Origin: Piscinibacter gummiphilus
GTDB lineage: Bacteria > Pseudomonadota > Gammaproteobacteria > Burkholderiales > Burkholderiaceae_C
Length of the DNA stretch: 64,000 nucleotides
Reading direction: 5' to 3'
Assembly: GCF_002116905.1 (NCBI RefSeq)
Contig: NZ_CP015118.1
Span: 3,410,001 to 3,474,000, forward strand
The notes below the pieces were generated by a model. The model did no database searches and was not told the DNA's origin. It saw nothing but the letters and a program-made list of their open reading frames with translations. A program made the translations under genes and the position numbers. This document shows positions 15,194 to 25,678 of this stretch, piece after piece (position 1 is the first letter of the stretch; every line of letters begins with the position of its first letter).

Positions 15194-16015
15194 ATGGCCC
15201 ACGCCGGCACCCTCGAGATCCGCAACCTCCACAAGCAGTACCAGGTCAAGGGCGAGCCCCTGCCGGTGCTGCAGGACATCTCGCTGACCATCCGCCCGGG
15301 CGAGTTCGTCAGCATCGTCGGCACGAGCGGCTGCGGCAAGTCGACGCTGCTGCGGCTCGTGATCGGCCTCGAGTCGGACTACAAGGGCGAGATCCTGCTG
15401 GATGGCCAGCGCATCGTGGGCACCAGCCTCGACCGCGGCATCGTGTTCCAGGAGCACCGGCTCTTCCCGTGGCTCGACGTGCGACACAACGTGGCGGTCG
15501 GCCTGCTCAACGCGCCGGGCAGCCCCGCCGCGAAGGCCAGGGCCGTGCAGGAGCACATCGACCTCGTCGGGCTCAAGGGGTTCGAGACCGCCTTCCCGCA
15601 CCAGTTGTCGGGCGGGATGTCGCAGCGCGTGGCCATCGCCCGGGCGCTCGTGAACCGACCGGAGGTGCTGCTGCTCGACGAACCGTTCGGTGCGCTCGAC
15701 GCCCTCACGCGCGGCCACCTGCAGGCCGAGCTGGAGCGCATCTGGCGCACCGAGGGCATCACCGCGATCCTGGTCACGCACGACGTCGAGGAGGCCGTGT
15801 ACCTCGGCGACCGCGTGGTCGTGATGCAGCCGCGGCCCGGCCGCATCAAGCGCATCGTCGACGTGCCGCTGCCCCGCACGCGCGACCGGGGCACCGCCGC
15901 GTTCGCCGCGATCAAGGACGACGTGCTGGGCGAGTTCGGCGAAGCGGACCGCCCGGCGCTCGTCCCGCCGGCGTCCCCGGCCCGTGCGCCGGCCGACTGG
16001 CACTTCGCGTGGTGA
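15194..16015 (+). CDS. ABC transporter ATP-binding protein, SsuB/TauB type
   Basis: A 273-residue ATPase: Walker A GTSGCGKST, Q-loop VFQEHRLFPWL, signature LSGGMSQRVAIARAL, Walker B VLLLDEPFGALD and switch His in VTHDVEEAVYL, all typical of the nitrate/sulfonate/taurine subfamily. A C-terminal extension of about 40 residues after the core is Pro/Ala-rich. It is the last gene of the operon that starts at the monooxygenase. Confidence 0.94.
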   Translation: MAHAGTLEIRNLHKQYQVKGEPLPVLQDISLTIRPGEFVSIVGTSGCGKSTLLRLVIGLESDYKGEILLDGQRIVGTSLDRGIVFQEHRLFPWLDVRHNVAVGLLNAPGSPAAKARAVQEHIDLVGLKGFETAFPHQLSGGMSQRVAIARALVNRPEVLLLDEPFGALDALTRGHLQAELERIWRTEGITAILVTHDVEEAVYLGDRVVVMQPRPGRIKRIVDVPLPRTRDRGTAAFAAIKDDVLGEFGEADRPALVPPASPARAPADWHFAW

Positions 16016-16165
16016 CCCACCCGGACGGAACGAATTCACGACTGTCGCGCTCCGACTGCGAATCGCTTTATCCTGTCCGGGTATCCCCACCTCGAAGAGG
16101 CCCGGGCGGTCGGCGATCTCACCGCACGACCCACCGGGCCCCAACGCACGAAGGAGTACCCGACG

Positions 16166-16753
16166 ATGAATGCCAGACCGGACGTCACGCTCGCCCCGCC
16201 CTCCCTCCCCCCGAGGGAGCCGGCCGCGTCCCACCCGGCCGTGTTCCACCGTTTCGCCGCCGAGCTGAAGGCACTCGGCCGCCCGTTTCCCCGGGCCCTC
16301 GACCTCGGCTCCGGACGCGGTGACCTCGCCGCGCACGTGCTGCGCGAAGTGCCCGGCCTGCGGCTCGTCACCCTCGATTTCTCCGACACGCCGCAGGCGC
16401 CCGCCCGCACCCGCCTCGCCTCGAAGGAGGGCCGGCGCACCCACGTGGTCCGCCACCTCGCCAACCCCGGCTGGGCCGACGGCCTCGGCCGCTTCGACGC
16501 CGTGATCTCGCACGACGCGGTGCACACGCTGCTGCGTGCGCACCGCCCCACCGCGTTCTACGCCCAGGTGCGCGCGCTGCTGCTGCCCGGGGCCGTCTTC
16601 CTGCTGGCCGACCGCAGCACCGGCGACCACGACGGTGCGTCGCCCTACCTCACCCCCGACGAACAGCGCGAGGCCTTCGACGCGGCCGGCTGGACGTCGG
16701 CCGACATCCTGCGCAACGACCACCACTCCCTGTACCTGAAAGCCCATCCATGA
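16166..16753 (+). CDS. Class I SAM-dependent methyltransferase
   Basis: A 195-residue protein with the Rossmann methyltransferase core: motif I ALDLGSGRGDLAAHVL, an acidic strand-2 end in LVTLDFSD, and a motif IV-like FDAVISHDAVHTLL. The first 25 residues are Pro-rich and probably unstructured. Its substrate cannot be predicted. It starts 150 bp after the ABC operon, with AAGGAG before the ATG, and overlaps the following hydrolase by 4 bp. Confidence 0.8.
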   Translation: MNARPDVTLAPPSLPPREPAASHPAVFHRFAAELKALGRPFPRALDLGSGRGDLAAHVLREVPGLRLVTLDFSDTPQAPARTRLASKEGRRTHVVRHLANPGWADGLGRFDAVISHDAVHTLLRAHRPTAFYAQVRALLLPGAVFLLADRSTGDHDGASPYLTPDEQREAFDAAGWTSADILRNDHHSLYLKAHP

Positions 16754-17544
16754 CCGCCGCGCCCCCGTTCACGTCCGCCGTTCCCACCGTCGAGTCCACC
16801 GTCATCCGCACGCCCGCCGACGGCCTGGTGCACGGCGCCACCACCGTGCGCACCCCCACCGGCGAACTGCCCATCTACCACGCGTCGCCGGAAGGTTCGG
16901 GGCCGTTCCCCATCGTGCTCGTGATCCAGGAGATCTTCGGCGTGCACGAACACATCCGGGACGTGGTGCGGCGCTTCGCGAAGGCAGGCTACCTCGCGGT
17001 GGCACCGGAGTTGTACTTCCGGCTGGGCGACCCGTCGAAGGCGGCGTCCATCGACGAGATCCGGGCGAACTTCGTCGCGAAGGCGCCCGACGCCCTCGTC
17101 CTGTCCGACCTCGACGACACGCTGGCCTGGGCCACGGCCAACGGCGGCGACAAGGCGCGGGTGGGCGTCACCGGCTTCTGCTGGGGCGGCCGCATCACGT
17201 GGCTCTACGCGGCCCACCAGCCGAAGGTCAAGGCCGGCGTCGCCTGGTACGGGCGCCTCGCGGGCCCCGGCACGCCCAACAGCCCGCGGCATCCGGTGGA
17301 CGTGGCCGGCGAACTGAAGGCGCCGGTGCTGGGCCTGTATGGGGGCGAGGACACGGGCATCCCCCTCGCCGACGTGGACCGCCTGCGTGCCGCGCTCGAA
17401 TCGGCCGGCAACGGGTCGACCGTGGTGGTGTATCCCACCGCCCCGCACGCCTTCTTCGCCGACTACCGGTCGAGCTACCGCGAGGCCGACGCGCGCGACG
17501 GTTGGTCGCGCACCCTCGACTGGTTCTCGCGGCACGGCGTCTAA
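16750..17544 (+). CDS. Dienelactone hydrolase family protein
   Basis: A 264-residue dienelactone-hydrolase-fold protein. It has VLVIQEIFGVHEHIRDV (oxyanion/Glu motif of DLH), the cysteine nucleophile in VTGFCWGGRIT, an acid in GLYGGEDTGIP and His in YPTAPHAFFADYR, a complete Cys-Asp-His triad. Such enzymes open lactones or act on other activated esters; a specific role is not visible. It is coupled to the methyltransferase by an ATGA overlap. Confidence 0.9.
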   Translation: MTAAPPFTSAVPTVESTVIRTPADGLVHGATTVRTPTGELPIYHASPEGSGPFPIVLVIQEIFGVHEHIRDVVRRFAKAGYLAVAPELYFRLGDPSKAASIDEIRANFVAKAPDALVLSDLDDTLAWATANGGDKARVGVTGFCWGGRITWLYAAHQPKVKAGVAWYGRLAGPGTPNSPRHPVDVAGELKAPVLGLYGGEDTGIPLADVDRLRAALESAGNGSTVVVYPTAPHAFFADYRSSYREADARDGWSRTLDWFSRHGV

Positions 17545-17659
17545 CCTAAGTCGGAATCGTTCGTTGGCCCCTCGCGGGCCGTTGTCTATCGTGCTTCCTG
17601 AGCACTTCGAGCCGGTTGCTCCCGACCCCACCGGCTCCCGCACCCAGGAAAACACAGAC

Positions 17660-17878
17660 ATGACGATCAGCGCCATCAACGTCCGCAACCAGTTCCGCGG
17701 CAAGGTCAAGGAAATCATCGAGGGTCCCGTGGTCTCGGAGGTGGACGTCGAGACCGCGTCCGGCCTCATCGTCACCTCGGTGATCACCACCCGCTCCGTC
17801 AAGGAACTCGACCTGCGCGTGGGCCGGGAGGTGGTGGCCCTGGTCAAGTCGACCGAGGTGTCGATCGCCACGCTGTGA
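17660..17878 (+). CDS. Molybdopterin-binding (Mop/TOBE) protein
   Basis: A 72-residue stand-alone Mop domain (molbindin): MTISAINVRNQFRGKVKEI, then GPVVSEVDVET and a C-terminal VVALVKSTEVSIAT, the usual TOBE/Mop pattern. Mop proteins bind molybdate (or tungstate) as oligomers and buffer it in the cytoplasm; in several proteobacteria they accompany sulfur-source genes. The start is fixed by AGGAAAA before the ATG; longer upstream frames do not match the family. It sits 16 bp before the sigma-54 activator gene and is probably cotranscribed with it. Confidence 0.92.
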   Translation: MTISAINVRNQFRGKVKEIIEGPVVSEVDVETASGLIVTSVITTRSVKELDLRVGREVVALVKSTEVSIATL

Positions 17879-17894
17879 TCCGGCACCGGCGATC

Positions 17895-19109
<1,215 letters not shown>

Positions 19110-19124
19110 CCCGCCGCCGCACGG

Positions 19125-20504
19125 TCAGGCGTCCGGCCCCTGGCCGGCGGCCTCGTCCTCCTCGGCGTACGCCTTCAGCCGGTTGTAGAGCGTCTTCAGG
19201 CTCACGCCGAGTGCCGCCGCCGCGCGCTCCTTGTGGTGGTCGAAGTGGACCATGGTCGCGAGGATCAGCTTGCGCTCCGCCTCGGCCATCGACGTGCCCA
19301 GCTTCACCGAGATCTCGGCCTCGGGCGGCGCCTCGCCCGCGGGAGGCGCGTCGCGCGGCAGCCATTCGTCGGTGATCGTGGGACCCGAGGTCATCACATA
19401 GACCCGCTGCACGACATTGCGCAGCTCGCGCACGTTGCCCGGCCACCGGTACACGGACAGCTGCCGCAGCGCCTCCGGCGAGAAGCGCTTGACCTCGCCC
19501 TCGCGCCGCGCCACGTCGTGCAGGAAGTGCTGCGCCAGCAGCGGCACGTCGGCGCCCCGGTCGCGCAGCGGCGGCAGCTCGATCGGGAAGACGTTGAGGC
19601 GGTACAGCAGGTCCTCCCGCAGCCGGCCCGTGGCCACCGCCTCCAGCGGCGCGCGGTTCGTGGCCGCGATGATCCGCACATCGGCCTGCAGCACCTCGGT
19701 GGAGCCCACGCGCGCGAAGCTGCCGCTCTCGAGCACCCGCAGCAGCTTGACCTGCAGCTCCTGGGGCATCTCGGTGATCTCGTCGAGGAACAGCGTGCCG
19801 CCGTGGGCGCGCTCGAAGAATCCCTGGTGCTGCCGCTCGGCGCCGGTGAAGCTGCCACGCTCGTGGCCGAAGATCTCGCTCTCCATCAGCTGCGGCGACA
19901 CCGCCCCGCAATTCACCGCGAGGAACGGGCACTTGCGGCGGCGGCTCAGATCGTGCACCGTCTGGGCCACCACCTCCTTGCCGGTGCCGCTCTCGCCCGT
20001 GACGAACACGGTGGCCGCGGTGCCGGACACCCGCGCCACCTGGTCGTAGATGCGGCGCATCGCGTCCGATCGCCCCCACAGGCCTCCGAAGTGGCCCTCG
20101 CGCTCCAGTGCGTCGGTCATGGCCGCCAGTTCGGCCTGCAGCTCGTCGGGCTTCATCAGCCGCGACAGGATGCCCTCCACCTGCGCCGCGCTGACCGGCT
20201 TGATGAGGTAGTCGGCGGCGCCCAGCCGCAGCGCCTGGATGGACGTGTCGAGGCTCGCGTGGCCCGTGATGAGCACCACCTGGGCCTTCGCGGTGAGGTC
20301 GGTGTTCTCGAAGAGGTCCATGCCGCTGCCGTCGGGCAGGCGCAGGTCGAGCAGCACGAGGTCGGGCCGCTGCAGTTCGATCTGGCGGCGCGCGTCGCGC
20401 AGGGTGCCGGCGGTGGCCACGGTGTAGGGCCCCATCGTGCCGATGAGCGCGGCCATCATGCGGGCCGAATCGGTGTCATCCTCGACGATCAGGACGTGGT
20501 TCAT
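19125..20504 (-). CDS. NtrC-family sigma-54-dependent response regulator
   Basis: A 459-residue regulator. The receiver domain (VLIVEDDTDSARM, phospho-acceptor Asp in LVLLDLRLPDG, Lys in DYLIKPVS) is followed by the AAA+ domain (GESGTGKE, loop GHERGSFTGA, GGTLFLDEITEMPQ, RWPGNVRELRN). A Fis helix-turn-helix ends it (ERAAAALGVSLKTLYNRL). The sigma-54 contact loop is GSFTGA instead of GAFTGA, a tolerated variant. The start MNHVLIVED is chosen by domain fit; an ATG ten codons upstream directly follows the kinase stop. It is cotranscribed with the hybrid kinase. Its targets are unknown. Confidence 0.93.
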   Translation of the reverse strand: MNHVLIVEDDTDSARMMAALIGTMGPYTVATAGTLRDARRQIELQRPDLVLLDLRLPDGSGMDLFENTDLTAKAQVVLITGHASLDTSIQALRLGAADYLIKPVSAAQVEGILSRLMKPDELQAELAAMTDALEREGHFGGLWGRSDAMRRIYDQVARVSGTAATVFVTGESGTGKEVVAQTVHDLSRRRKCPFLAVNCGAVSPQLMESEIFGHERGSFTGAERQHQGFFERAHGGTLFLDEITEMPQELQVKLLRVLESGSFARVGSTEVLQADVRIIAATNRAPLEAVATGRLREDLLYRLNVFPIELPPLRDRGADVPLLAQHFLHDVARREGEVKRFSPEALRQLSVYRWPGNVRELRNVVQRVYVMTSGPTITDEWLPRDAPPAGEAPPEAEISVKLGTSMAEAERKLILATMVHFDHHKERAAAALGVSLKTLYNRLKAYAEEDEAAGQGPDA

Positions 20505-20534
20505 GGTGTGGGAGAAGGGTTGGAAGGAAAACAT

Positions 20535-23120
20535 TCAAGGGGCCAGCAGCAGCTGCTTGAGCTGCGCCGGCACGACGGGCTTGACGAGGTGGGCATCGAA
20601 GCCGGCGACGAGCGCGCGCCGCACGTCGCCGCCCTGCCCGTACCCGGACAGCGCGATCAGCCGGCCCGGGTAGCCCGCCGCGCGGGCGCGCGTGGCCACG
20701 CCGTAGCCGTCGAGCAGCGGCAGGCCGATGTCGACCACGGCGGCGTCGGGCCGCTGCGCCAGCAGCGCCGCGAGGCCCGACTCGCCGTCGACCGCACCCG
20801 ACACGCGGTGGCCGTCGAGTTCGAGCATCGACTGCAGCAGCGTGAGCGCGTCGGTGTTGTCGTCGACCACCAGCACGCGCAGCGGCCGGAAGGCCGCGGG
20901 CCGTTCGGGCTCGGGCCCCACGGCCGGCGCGTCGATGCGTGGCAGCCGCACCTCGAACGTGGACCCGGACGACGAGCTGCGTGCCCCCACCGTGCCGCCG
21001 TGCAGTTCGACGATGCGCCGCACGAGCGTGAGGCCGATGCCGAGGCCACCGGCGCGGCGGTCGAGGGTGCGTTCGCCCTGCACGAACAGCTCGAAGATGC
21101 GCGGCAGCAGCGACGGCGGGATACCCAGGCCGTTGTCGGCCACGCGAAGCACGGCCTCGCCGTCCGTCGCCTCGGCCTCCACGCGGATGGTGCCGCCGGG
21201 CGGCGTGTACTTGATCGCATTGGTCAGCAGGTTGTTCACCACCTGCTCCAGGCGCGTGGGGTCGGCGTCGACCCACACGTCGACCGGCGAAAACGTGACC
21301 GTGTGCCGCTGGCCGTCGCCGGTGACCTGCAGCGTGTCGGACACCCGCCGAAGCAACGGCCCGAGGTTCACGCTGTGGCGCGACAGCAGCACCTTGCCCG
21401 AGATGACCCGGGCCACGTCGAGCAGGTCGTCCATCATGCGCGCGAGGTGCGCCGTCTGCCGCGAGATGACGGTGCGGGCCGTGGCCGCGAGTTCGGCGTC
21501 GGGCGCCACCCGCTCCAGCACGTCCACGGCGGAGGCCATCGCGCTCAGCGGGTTGCGCAGTTCGTGGCCCAGCATCGCGAGGAACTCGTCCTTCGCGCGG
21601 TTGGCGGCCTCGGCCTCGAGGCGGGCCGACTGCTCCAGCGTCATGAGCGCCGCGCGTGACTGCTCGGCCTGCTTGCGCGCGCTGATGTCCACCATCGCGC
21701 CGATGGCGCCGCGGGGCGCGCCCGACGGCGTGCGCAGCGGCGCGGCGTTCGCGATCACGAACACCGAGGCCTGCCCCTCGGCGTGCAGCTCCAGCTCGAT
21801 GGGCCCCACGGCCTGGCCCGAGGCCGCGGCCCGCTGCAGCGGCTGACGCTCCGGTGGCAGCGGCTGGCCGCGGTGGCACACCGTGCGTTCCACGGCCCCC
21901 GCCCCGCCCCCCAGCCCCAGCAGCTCGAGCATCGCGGGGTTCTGCACGACCTGCGCGCCGTCGCGGTCCTGCGCGAACGCGAGGCCGATGGGGCTGTTGT
22001 TGAAGAGGGTCTCGAACTCGTCGGCCTTGCGCTGCAGGCCCTCCCGCGCGGTCTGGTCCTGCGCGCGAGCCGTGAGCAGCGCGTCGCGCAGGCCGGAGAT
22101 CTCGCGCACGTGGATGCGCGACGTGGGCGGCTCCACCCCCGGCGTGGCCAGCGCGTGCAGCGGGCCCGTGACCCGCCGCGCGATCGACATCGCGAGCACC
22201 ATGCCCAGCAGCAGGCAGCCCACCGCGGTCGCGAGCGCGGCGGCCATCGCCTCGCGCTGCGCGACCCGCACAGGTTCGGCCGGAATGCCCACGGCCACGC
22301 CCCAGTCGATGCTGGGGATGTGCTGCCACGCGGTGAGCGTGGAGCCGCCGCCCAGCAGGTCGGTGAGCTGCGACCCCTCGGCCGTCTTCCGCGTGAGGGC
22401 CACGGCCTGCGGCGCGAGCGGCTCGCCCACGAAACGCTCGGGCAGCAGCGTGCGTGCGATCACGACGTTGCGGCTGTCGAACACCGTGTTGAAGCCGTCG
22501 AGCGGCGGACCCGCCTGCTGGATGAGCTCCTGCCACACCGACACCGGGATCCACACGCCCAGCACGTAGCGGAACTCCGAGCCCACGAAGACGGGCACGG
22601 ACACCACGGTGGCGTAGCGCGAATGCTGGCCGTCGACCACGAGGTTCGACACGAAGGGCCGCTGCATGGCGAGCATCTGCCGCACCTCCTCGGGCCCCGG
22701 TCCCCGCGCGGTGGACACACGCAGGCGGGACGTGTTGAACACCACGCGCCCGCGGTCGCCCACGTCGAGCAGGAACGCGCTGCTCCAGCTCGTGCGCAGC
22801 ACGGGGCTGCGGTTGAGGAAGACCTCGAACTGGACCACGTCGCCGCGCTGCAGCGAATCGCTCTGCGCGAGGATGGCCAGCGCGTCCATCGACGACGCGA
22901 TCTCGCGCTCGACCGTCTGCGCGAGCGAGTTCGCGTTGCGGCGCAGTTCCTCCTTCATGCGCGACTCCTGCGCCGCCACGTTGGCCACGATCTGGTAGCA
23001 CATCAGCACCGCGCTGGGCACGGTGGCGATGAGCAGCAGCAGCACGAGGTACGTGCGCAGCGAAGCCGTGGGCCATGAAGGCCGGAAGCGGCGAAGCAGG
23101 TGTCGTCGAGCCGCGTACAT
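20535..23120 (-). CDS. Hybrid sensor histidine kinase (Cache-PAS-HisKA-HATPase-REC)
   Basis: An 861-residue membrane kinase. TM1 is at about residues 22-45, then a periplasmic sensor of about 240 residues of Cache type, TM2 at about 293-315, and a PAS domain at about 365-480. HisKA follows with FLAMLGHELRNPLSAM (phospho-His), then HATPase (NNLLTNAIKYT, DNGLGI, GGLGIGLTL) and a C-terminal receiver (VVDDNTDAL, Asp in AAVVDIGLPLLDG). The chosen ATG has GAGGA six bases upstream; an ATG two codons earlier lies too close to it. It precedes the NtrC-type regulator by 30 bp and is divergent from rpoN. The ligand is unknown. Confidence 0.93.
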   Translation of the reverse strand: MYAARRHLLRRFRPSWPTASLRTYLVLLLLIATVPSAVLMCYQIVANVAAQESRMKEELRRNANSLAQTVEREIASSMDALAILAQSDSLQRGDVVQFEVFLNRSPVLRTSWSSAFLLDVGDRGRVVFNTSRLRVSTARGPGPEEVRQMLAMQRPFVSNLVVDGQHSRYATVVSVPVFVGSEFRYVLGVWIPVSVWQELIQQAGPPLDGFNTVFDSRNVVIARTLLPERFVGEPLAPQAVALTRKTAEGSQLTDLLGGGSTLTAWQHIPSIDWGVAVGIPAEPVRVAQREAMAAALATAVGCLLLGMVLAMSIARRVTGPLHALATPGVEPPTSRIHVREISGLRDALLTARAQDQTAREGLQRKADEFETLFNNSPIGLAFAQDRDGAQVVQNPAMLELLGLGGGAGAVERTVCHRGQPLPPERQPLQRAAASGQAVGPIELELHAEGQASVFVIANAAPLRTPSGAPRGAIGAMVDISARKQAEQSRAALMTLEQSARLEAEAANRAKDEFLAMLGHELRNPLSAMASAVDVLERVAPDAELAATARTVISRQTAHLARMMDDLLDVARVISGKVLLSRHSVNLGPLLRRVSDTLQVTGDGQRHTVTFSPVDVWVDADPTRLEQVVNNLLTNAIKYTPPGGTIRVEAEATDGEAVLRVADNGLGIPPSLLPRIFELFVQGERTLDRRAGGLGIGLTLVRRIVELHGGTVGARSSSSGSTFEVRLPRIDAPAVGPEPERPAAFRPLRVLVVDDNTDALTLLQSMLELDGHRVSGAVDGESGLAALLAQRPDAAVVDIGLPLLDGYGVATRARAAGYPGRLIALSGYGQGGDVRRALVAGFDAHLVKPVVPAQLKQLLLAP

Positions 23121-23257
23121 GGGCATTCCTCGGGGTGGGACCGGGATCGGTAAATCGAACGCTTTTGCTGCAAGAAGTCGCGTCCGATCCGGCATCAACT
23201 GCCGCTTTTGGCGCGACGCGCGGGCCGCGTCCCGGGAAAGCAGCATCCGGGCCCGAT

Positions 23258-23272
23258 CGGCACGCGCATTGC
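23258..23272 (+). promoter_or_regulatory. Sigma-54 (-24/-12) promoter of rpoN
   Basis: CGGCAC-GCGCA-TTGC matches TGGCAC-N5-TTGC at nine of ten bases and is followed by A, as preferred. The predicted start is near 23284, 32 bp before the rpoN ATG. It implies positive autoregulation of the sigma-54 gene. Confidence 0.55.
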
Positions 23273-23315
23273 AATCGGACGGCCCGCCCGACACCATCCC
23301 CACCTCACGCACACC

Positions 23316-24686
23316 ATGACCGCCCTGTCCCAACGGATCGAGATGCACCAGGCCCAGAAGCTGTCGCCGCGACTGCAGCACGCGGTGCGGCTGCTGCAGA
23401 TGTCGTCGCTCGACTTCATGCAGGAAGTCCACGCGATGATCGATTCGAACCCGTTCCTCGAAGGCGCAGAGACCGACCCGCCGCACGAGTCCCACGATGC
23501 CGAGCGGGAGCCCTGGCTCGCCGACGGCCGCGGCGCGAGCGCGCCCCGCGTGGCCACCGACGGCGGCGACCTCGAGTCGCTCGGCAGCGTCGCGGTGTCC
23601 GTCACGCTGGTCGAGCACCTGCACCGCCAGCTCAACATGATCACGCTGCCGCTGCGCGACGCCGTGCTCGCGAAGGCGCTCATGGGATCGCTCGACGACG
23701 ACGGCTACCTGCGCACGCCGCTCGACGAGATCGCCGCGATGGCCGACCTGTCGCCCCCCGCGTCGCTCGAGGAGATGCGCATCGCGTTGCGGCGCGTGCA
23801 GTCGCTGGAACCCACCGGCGTGGCCGCGCGCGACGTCGAGGAGTGCCTGCTGCTGCAGGCCGCCGAATTCGACGAACCCGCGCTGAGGTCGCTGGCCATG
23901 CGCATCGTGGCGGACCACCTCGACGCACTCGCCGCGTCACGCGACCCGGCGCCGCTCGCGCGGCAGCTGCGGGAGCCGGTGGAGGCCGTGCGGCGCGCCT
24001 GCGACCAGATCCGCCGGCTCGACCCGCACCCCGGCTGGCGCTTCGGCGCGCCGCACGTCCAGTACATCACGCCCGACGTGGGCGTGAAGAAGGTGCGCGG
24101 CCGGTGGACCGCGTCCCTCAACCCCGCGGTGTTCCCCCGCGTGCGGCTGAACCAGCACTACGCCGACCTGTTCCACCGCCACCGCGGCGCGGGCAGCGGC
24201 GAGCTCGCGGGCCACCTGCGCGAGGCGCGCTGGGCCGTGACCAACGTGCAGCAGCGCTTCAGCACCATCCTCGAGGTCGCCCAGGCCATCGTGGACCGCC
24301 AGGCACCGTTCCTCGAGTACGGCGCGATGGCGATGAAGCCGCTGGCGCTGCGAGAGATCGCGCAGGAGGTGGGCGTGCACGAGTCCACCGTCTCGCGCGT
24401 GACGAGCAACAAGTACATCGCGACGCGCCACGGCGTGTTCGAGCTGAAGTTCTTCTTCTCGCGGGCGATGACGGCGCGCAGCGGCGCGGCGTTCTCCGGC
24501 ACCGCCGTGCGTGGCCTCGTGGGCGAGATCATCGCCGCCGAGGCCCCGGGCGAGCCGCTGTCGGACGCGGACATCGCCCGGCTGCTCGCGCAGCAGGGCC
24601 TCACCGTGGCGCGGCGCACGGTGACGAAGTACCGCCAGCAGCTGAAGCTCGAACCGGTGGAGAAGCGGCGGCACGCCGCCGCGTGA
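23316..24686 (+). CDS. rpoN: RNA polymerase sigma-54 factor
   Basis: A 456-residue RpoN. Region I shows LSPRLQHAVRLLQMSSLDFM and SNPFLE; the core-binding part has DDDGYLRTPLDEIA, LEPTGVAARDVEECLLLQ and LDPHPGWRF. DNA binding is by VHESTVSRVTSNKYI and the RpoN box ARRTVTKYR (Ala to Thr at one position of ARRTVAKYR). The neighbours are a hybrid kinase and an SDR, not lptB and hpf, which usually flank the housekeeping rpoN. This is therefore probably a second rpoN copy, dedicated to nearby sigma-54 systems. The start fits the family; a longer frame upstream overlaps the promoter. Confidence 0.94.
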   Translation: MTALSQRIEMHQAQKLSPRLQHAVRLLQMSSLDFMQEVHAMIDSNPFLEGAETDPPHESHDAEREPWLADGRGASAPRVATDGGDLESLGSVAVSVTLVEHLHRQLNMITLPLRDAVLAKALMGSLDDDGYLRTPLDEIAAMADLSPPASLEEMRIALRRVQSLEPTGVAARDVEECLLLQAAEFDEPALRSLAMRIVADHLDALAASRDPAPLARQLREPVEAVRRACDQIRRLDPHPGWRFGAPHVQYITPDVGVKKVRGRWTASLNPAVFPRVRLNQHYADLFHRHRGAGSGELAGHLREARWAVTNVQQRFSTILEVAQAIVDRQAPFLEYGAMAMKPLALREIAQEVGVHESTVSRVTSNKYIATRHGVFELKFFFSRAMTARSGAAFSGTAVRGLVGEIIAAEAPGEPLSDADIARLLAQQGLTVARRTVTKYRQQLKLEPVEKRRHAAA

Positions 24687-24689
24687 CCG

Positions 24690-25667
24690 TCAGGTGCGCC
24701 GGGCCAGCCGGTGCGCCAGCAGCCCGATCACGAGTCCCGCCGCCACGGCCACCGCCGTGGTGGGCACGGCGGTGCGCGCGACCTTGTGCCGGTAGCCCCC
24801 GTCGATGCCCGCCCCCACCGACGGCGCGAACAGGTTGCCGTCGGAGCGTGGGGCGGAGTCGGCCGAGCTCAGCCCGCGTTCGACGGCCTGCGCGCCCAGC
24901 CAGGCCGACAGCGCGGGCGACACCCAGTGCGCGAGGCGCATCGCCGTGGCCGCGCCACCGACGGAGACCGACGAACGCGGCTCGCGGGCGAGCGACACCA
25001 CGGCCGCCGCCGCCAGGCGCGGATCGTAGAGCGGTGGCGCCGGGCGCAGCTTACGGCCCGTGTAGTTGGCCGCATGGGACACGCCGGGCGTGTCCATGAA
25101 GGCCGGGTACACGTCGCAGACGTGGATGTCGCGCCACTCGTGCAGTTCGCCACGCAGGGCCTCGCTGAAGCCGCGCAGCCCGAACTTGCTCGCCGAGTAG
25201 GCGGAAGCGTACGGCGCGGCGGCCCAGGCGCCCACCGAGATCATGTTGATGAGCACCCCCGACTTGCGCGCGATGAAGTGCGGCAGCACCGCATGCGCGC
25301 CGTTGATGTGGCCGAGCAGGTTCGCCTCGATCACGCGGTGGTGGGACTTGAGCGGTGTCTGCACGAAGCTGCCGACCGCACCGACGCCGACGTTGTTGAC
25401 CCAAACGTCGATGCCGCCGAAGCGGGCCACCGCGGCGCTCGCGAGCGCGCGCACGGCCCGTTCGTCGGTGACGTCGGTGGGCACGACGAGCACCTGCGCG
25501 CCGAGCGCCTGGCACTGCGCCGCGACTTCGTCGAGCACGTTCTGCCGGCGGGCCGCCAGCACCAGGTCGACGCCGGCGCGGGCGAACTGCACGGCGGTGG
25601 CGCGGCCGATGCCGCTCGTCGCGCCGGTCAGCACGACACATTGACCCGCGAGGTTGCGTGCCTTCAT
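24690..25667 (-). CDS. SDR family oxidoreductase with C-terminal membrane segment
   Basis: A 325-residue short-chain dehydrogenase. It has the NAD(P) motif TGATSGIGRA, NNVG in the expected place, catalytic Ser in NMISVGAW and YSASK (Tyr-xxx-Lys). Unlike classical SDRs of about 250 residues it has a C-terminal extension ending in one hydrophobic helix (about 22 residues, TTAVAVAAGLVIGLLAHRL), suggesting membrane attachment. The product is unknown. It ends 3 bp from the convergent rpoN stop. Confidence 0.88.
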   Translation of the reverse strand: MKARNLAGQCVVLTGATSGIGRATAVQFARAGVDLVLAARRQNVLDEVAAQCQALGAQVLVVPTDVTDERAVRALASAAVARFGGIDVWVNNVGVGAVGSFVQTPLKSHHRVIEANLLGHINGAHAVLPHFIARKSGVLINMISVGAWAAAPYASAYSASKFGLRGFSEALRGELHEWRDIHVCDVYPAFMDTPGVSHAANYTGRKLRPAPPLYDPRLAAAAVVSLAREPRSSVSVGGAATAMRLAHWVSPALSAWLGAQAVERGLSSADSAPRSDGNLFAPSVGAGIDGGYRHKVARTAVPTTAVAVAAGLVIGLLAHRLARRT

Positions 25668-25678
25668 CGTGCGCGCGC

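Noticed and set aside
17566..17580. GG-N10-GC pattern upstream of the Mop gene as a sigma-54 promoter
   Set aside because: TGGCCC-N5-GGGC misses three of ten consensus bases and lies in a GGCCC/GGGCC hairpin, so chance in GC-rich DNA or a terminator explains it better.
20476..23274. 932-codon frame overlapping the hybrid kinase in another frame
   Set aside because: Its composition is Arg/Gly/Ala-rich without motifs, while the overlapping kinase frame has complete catalytic domains.
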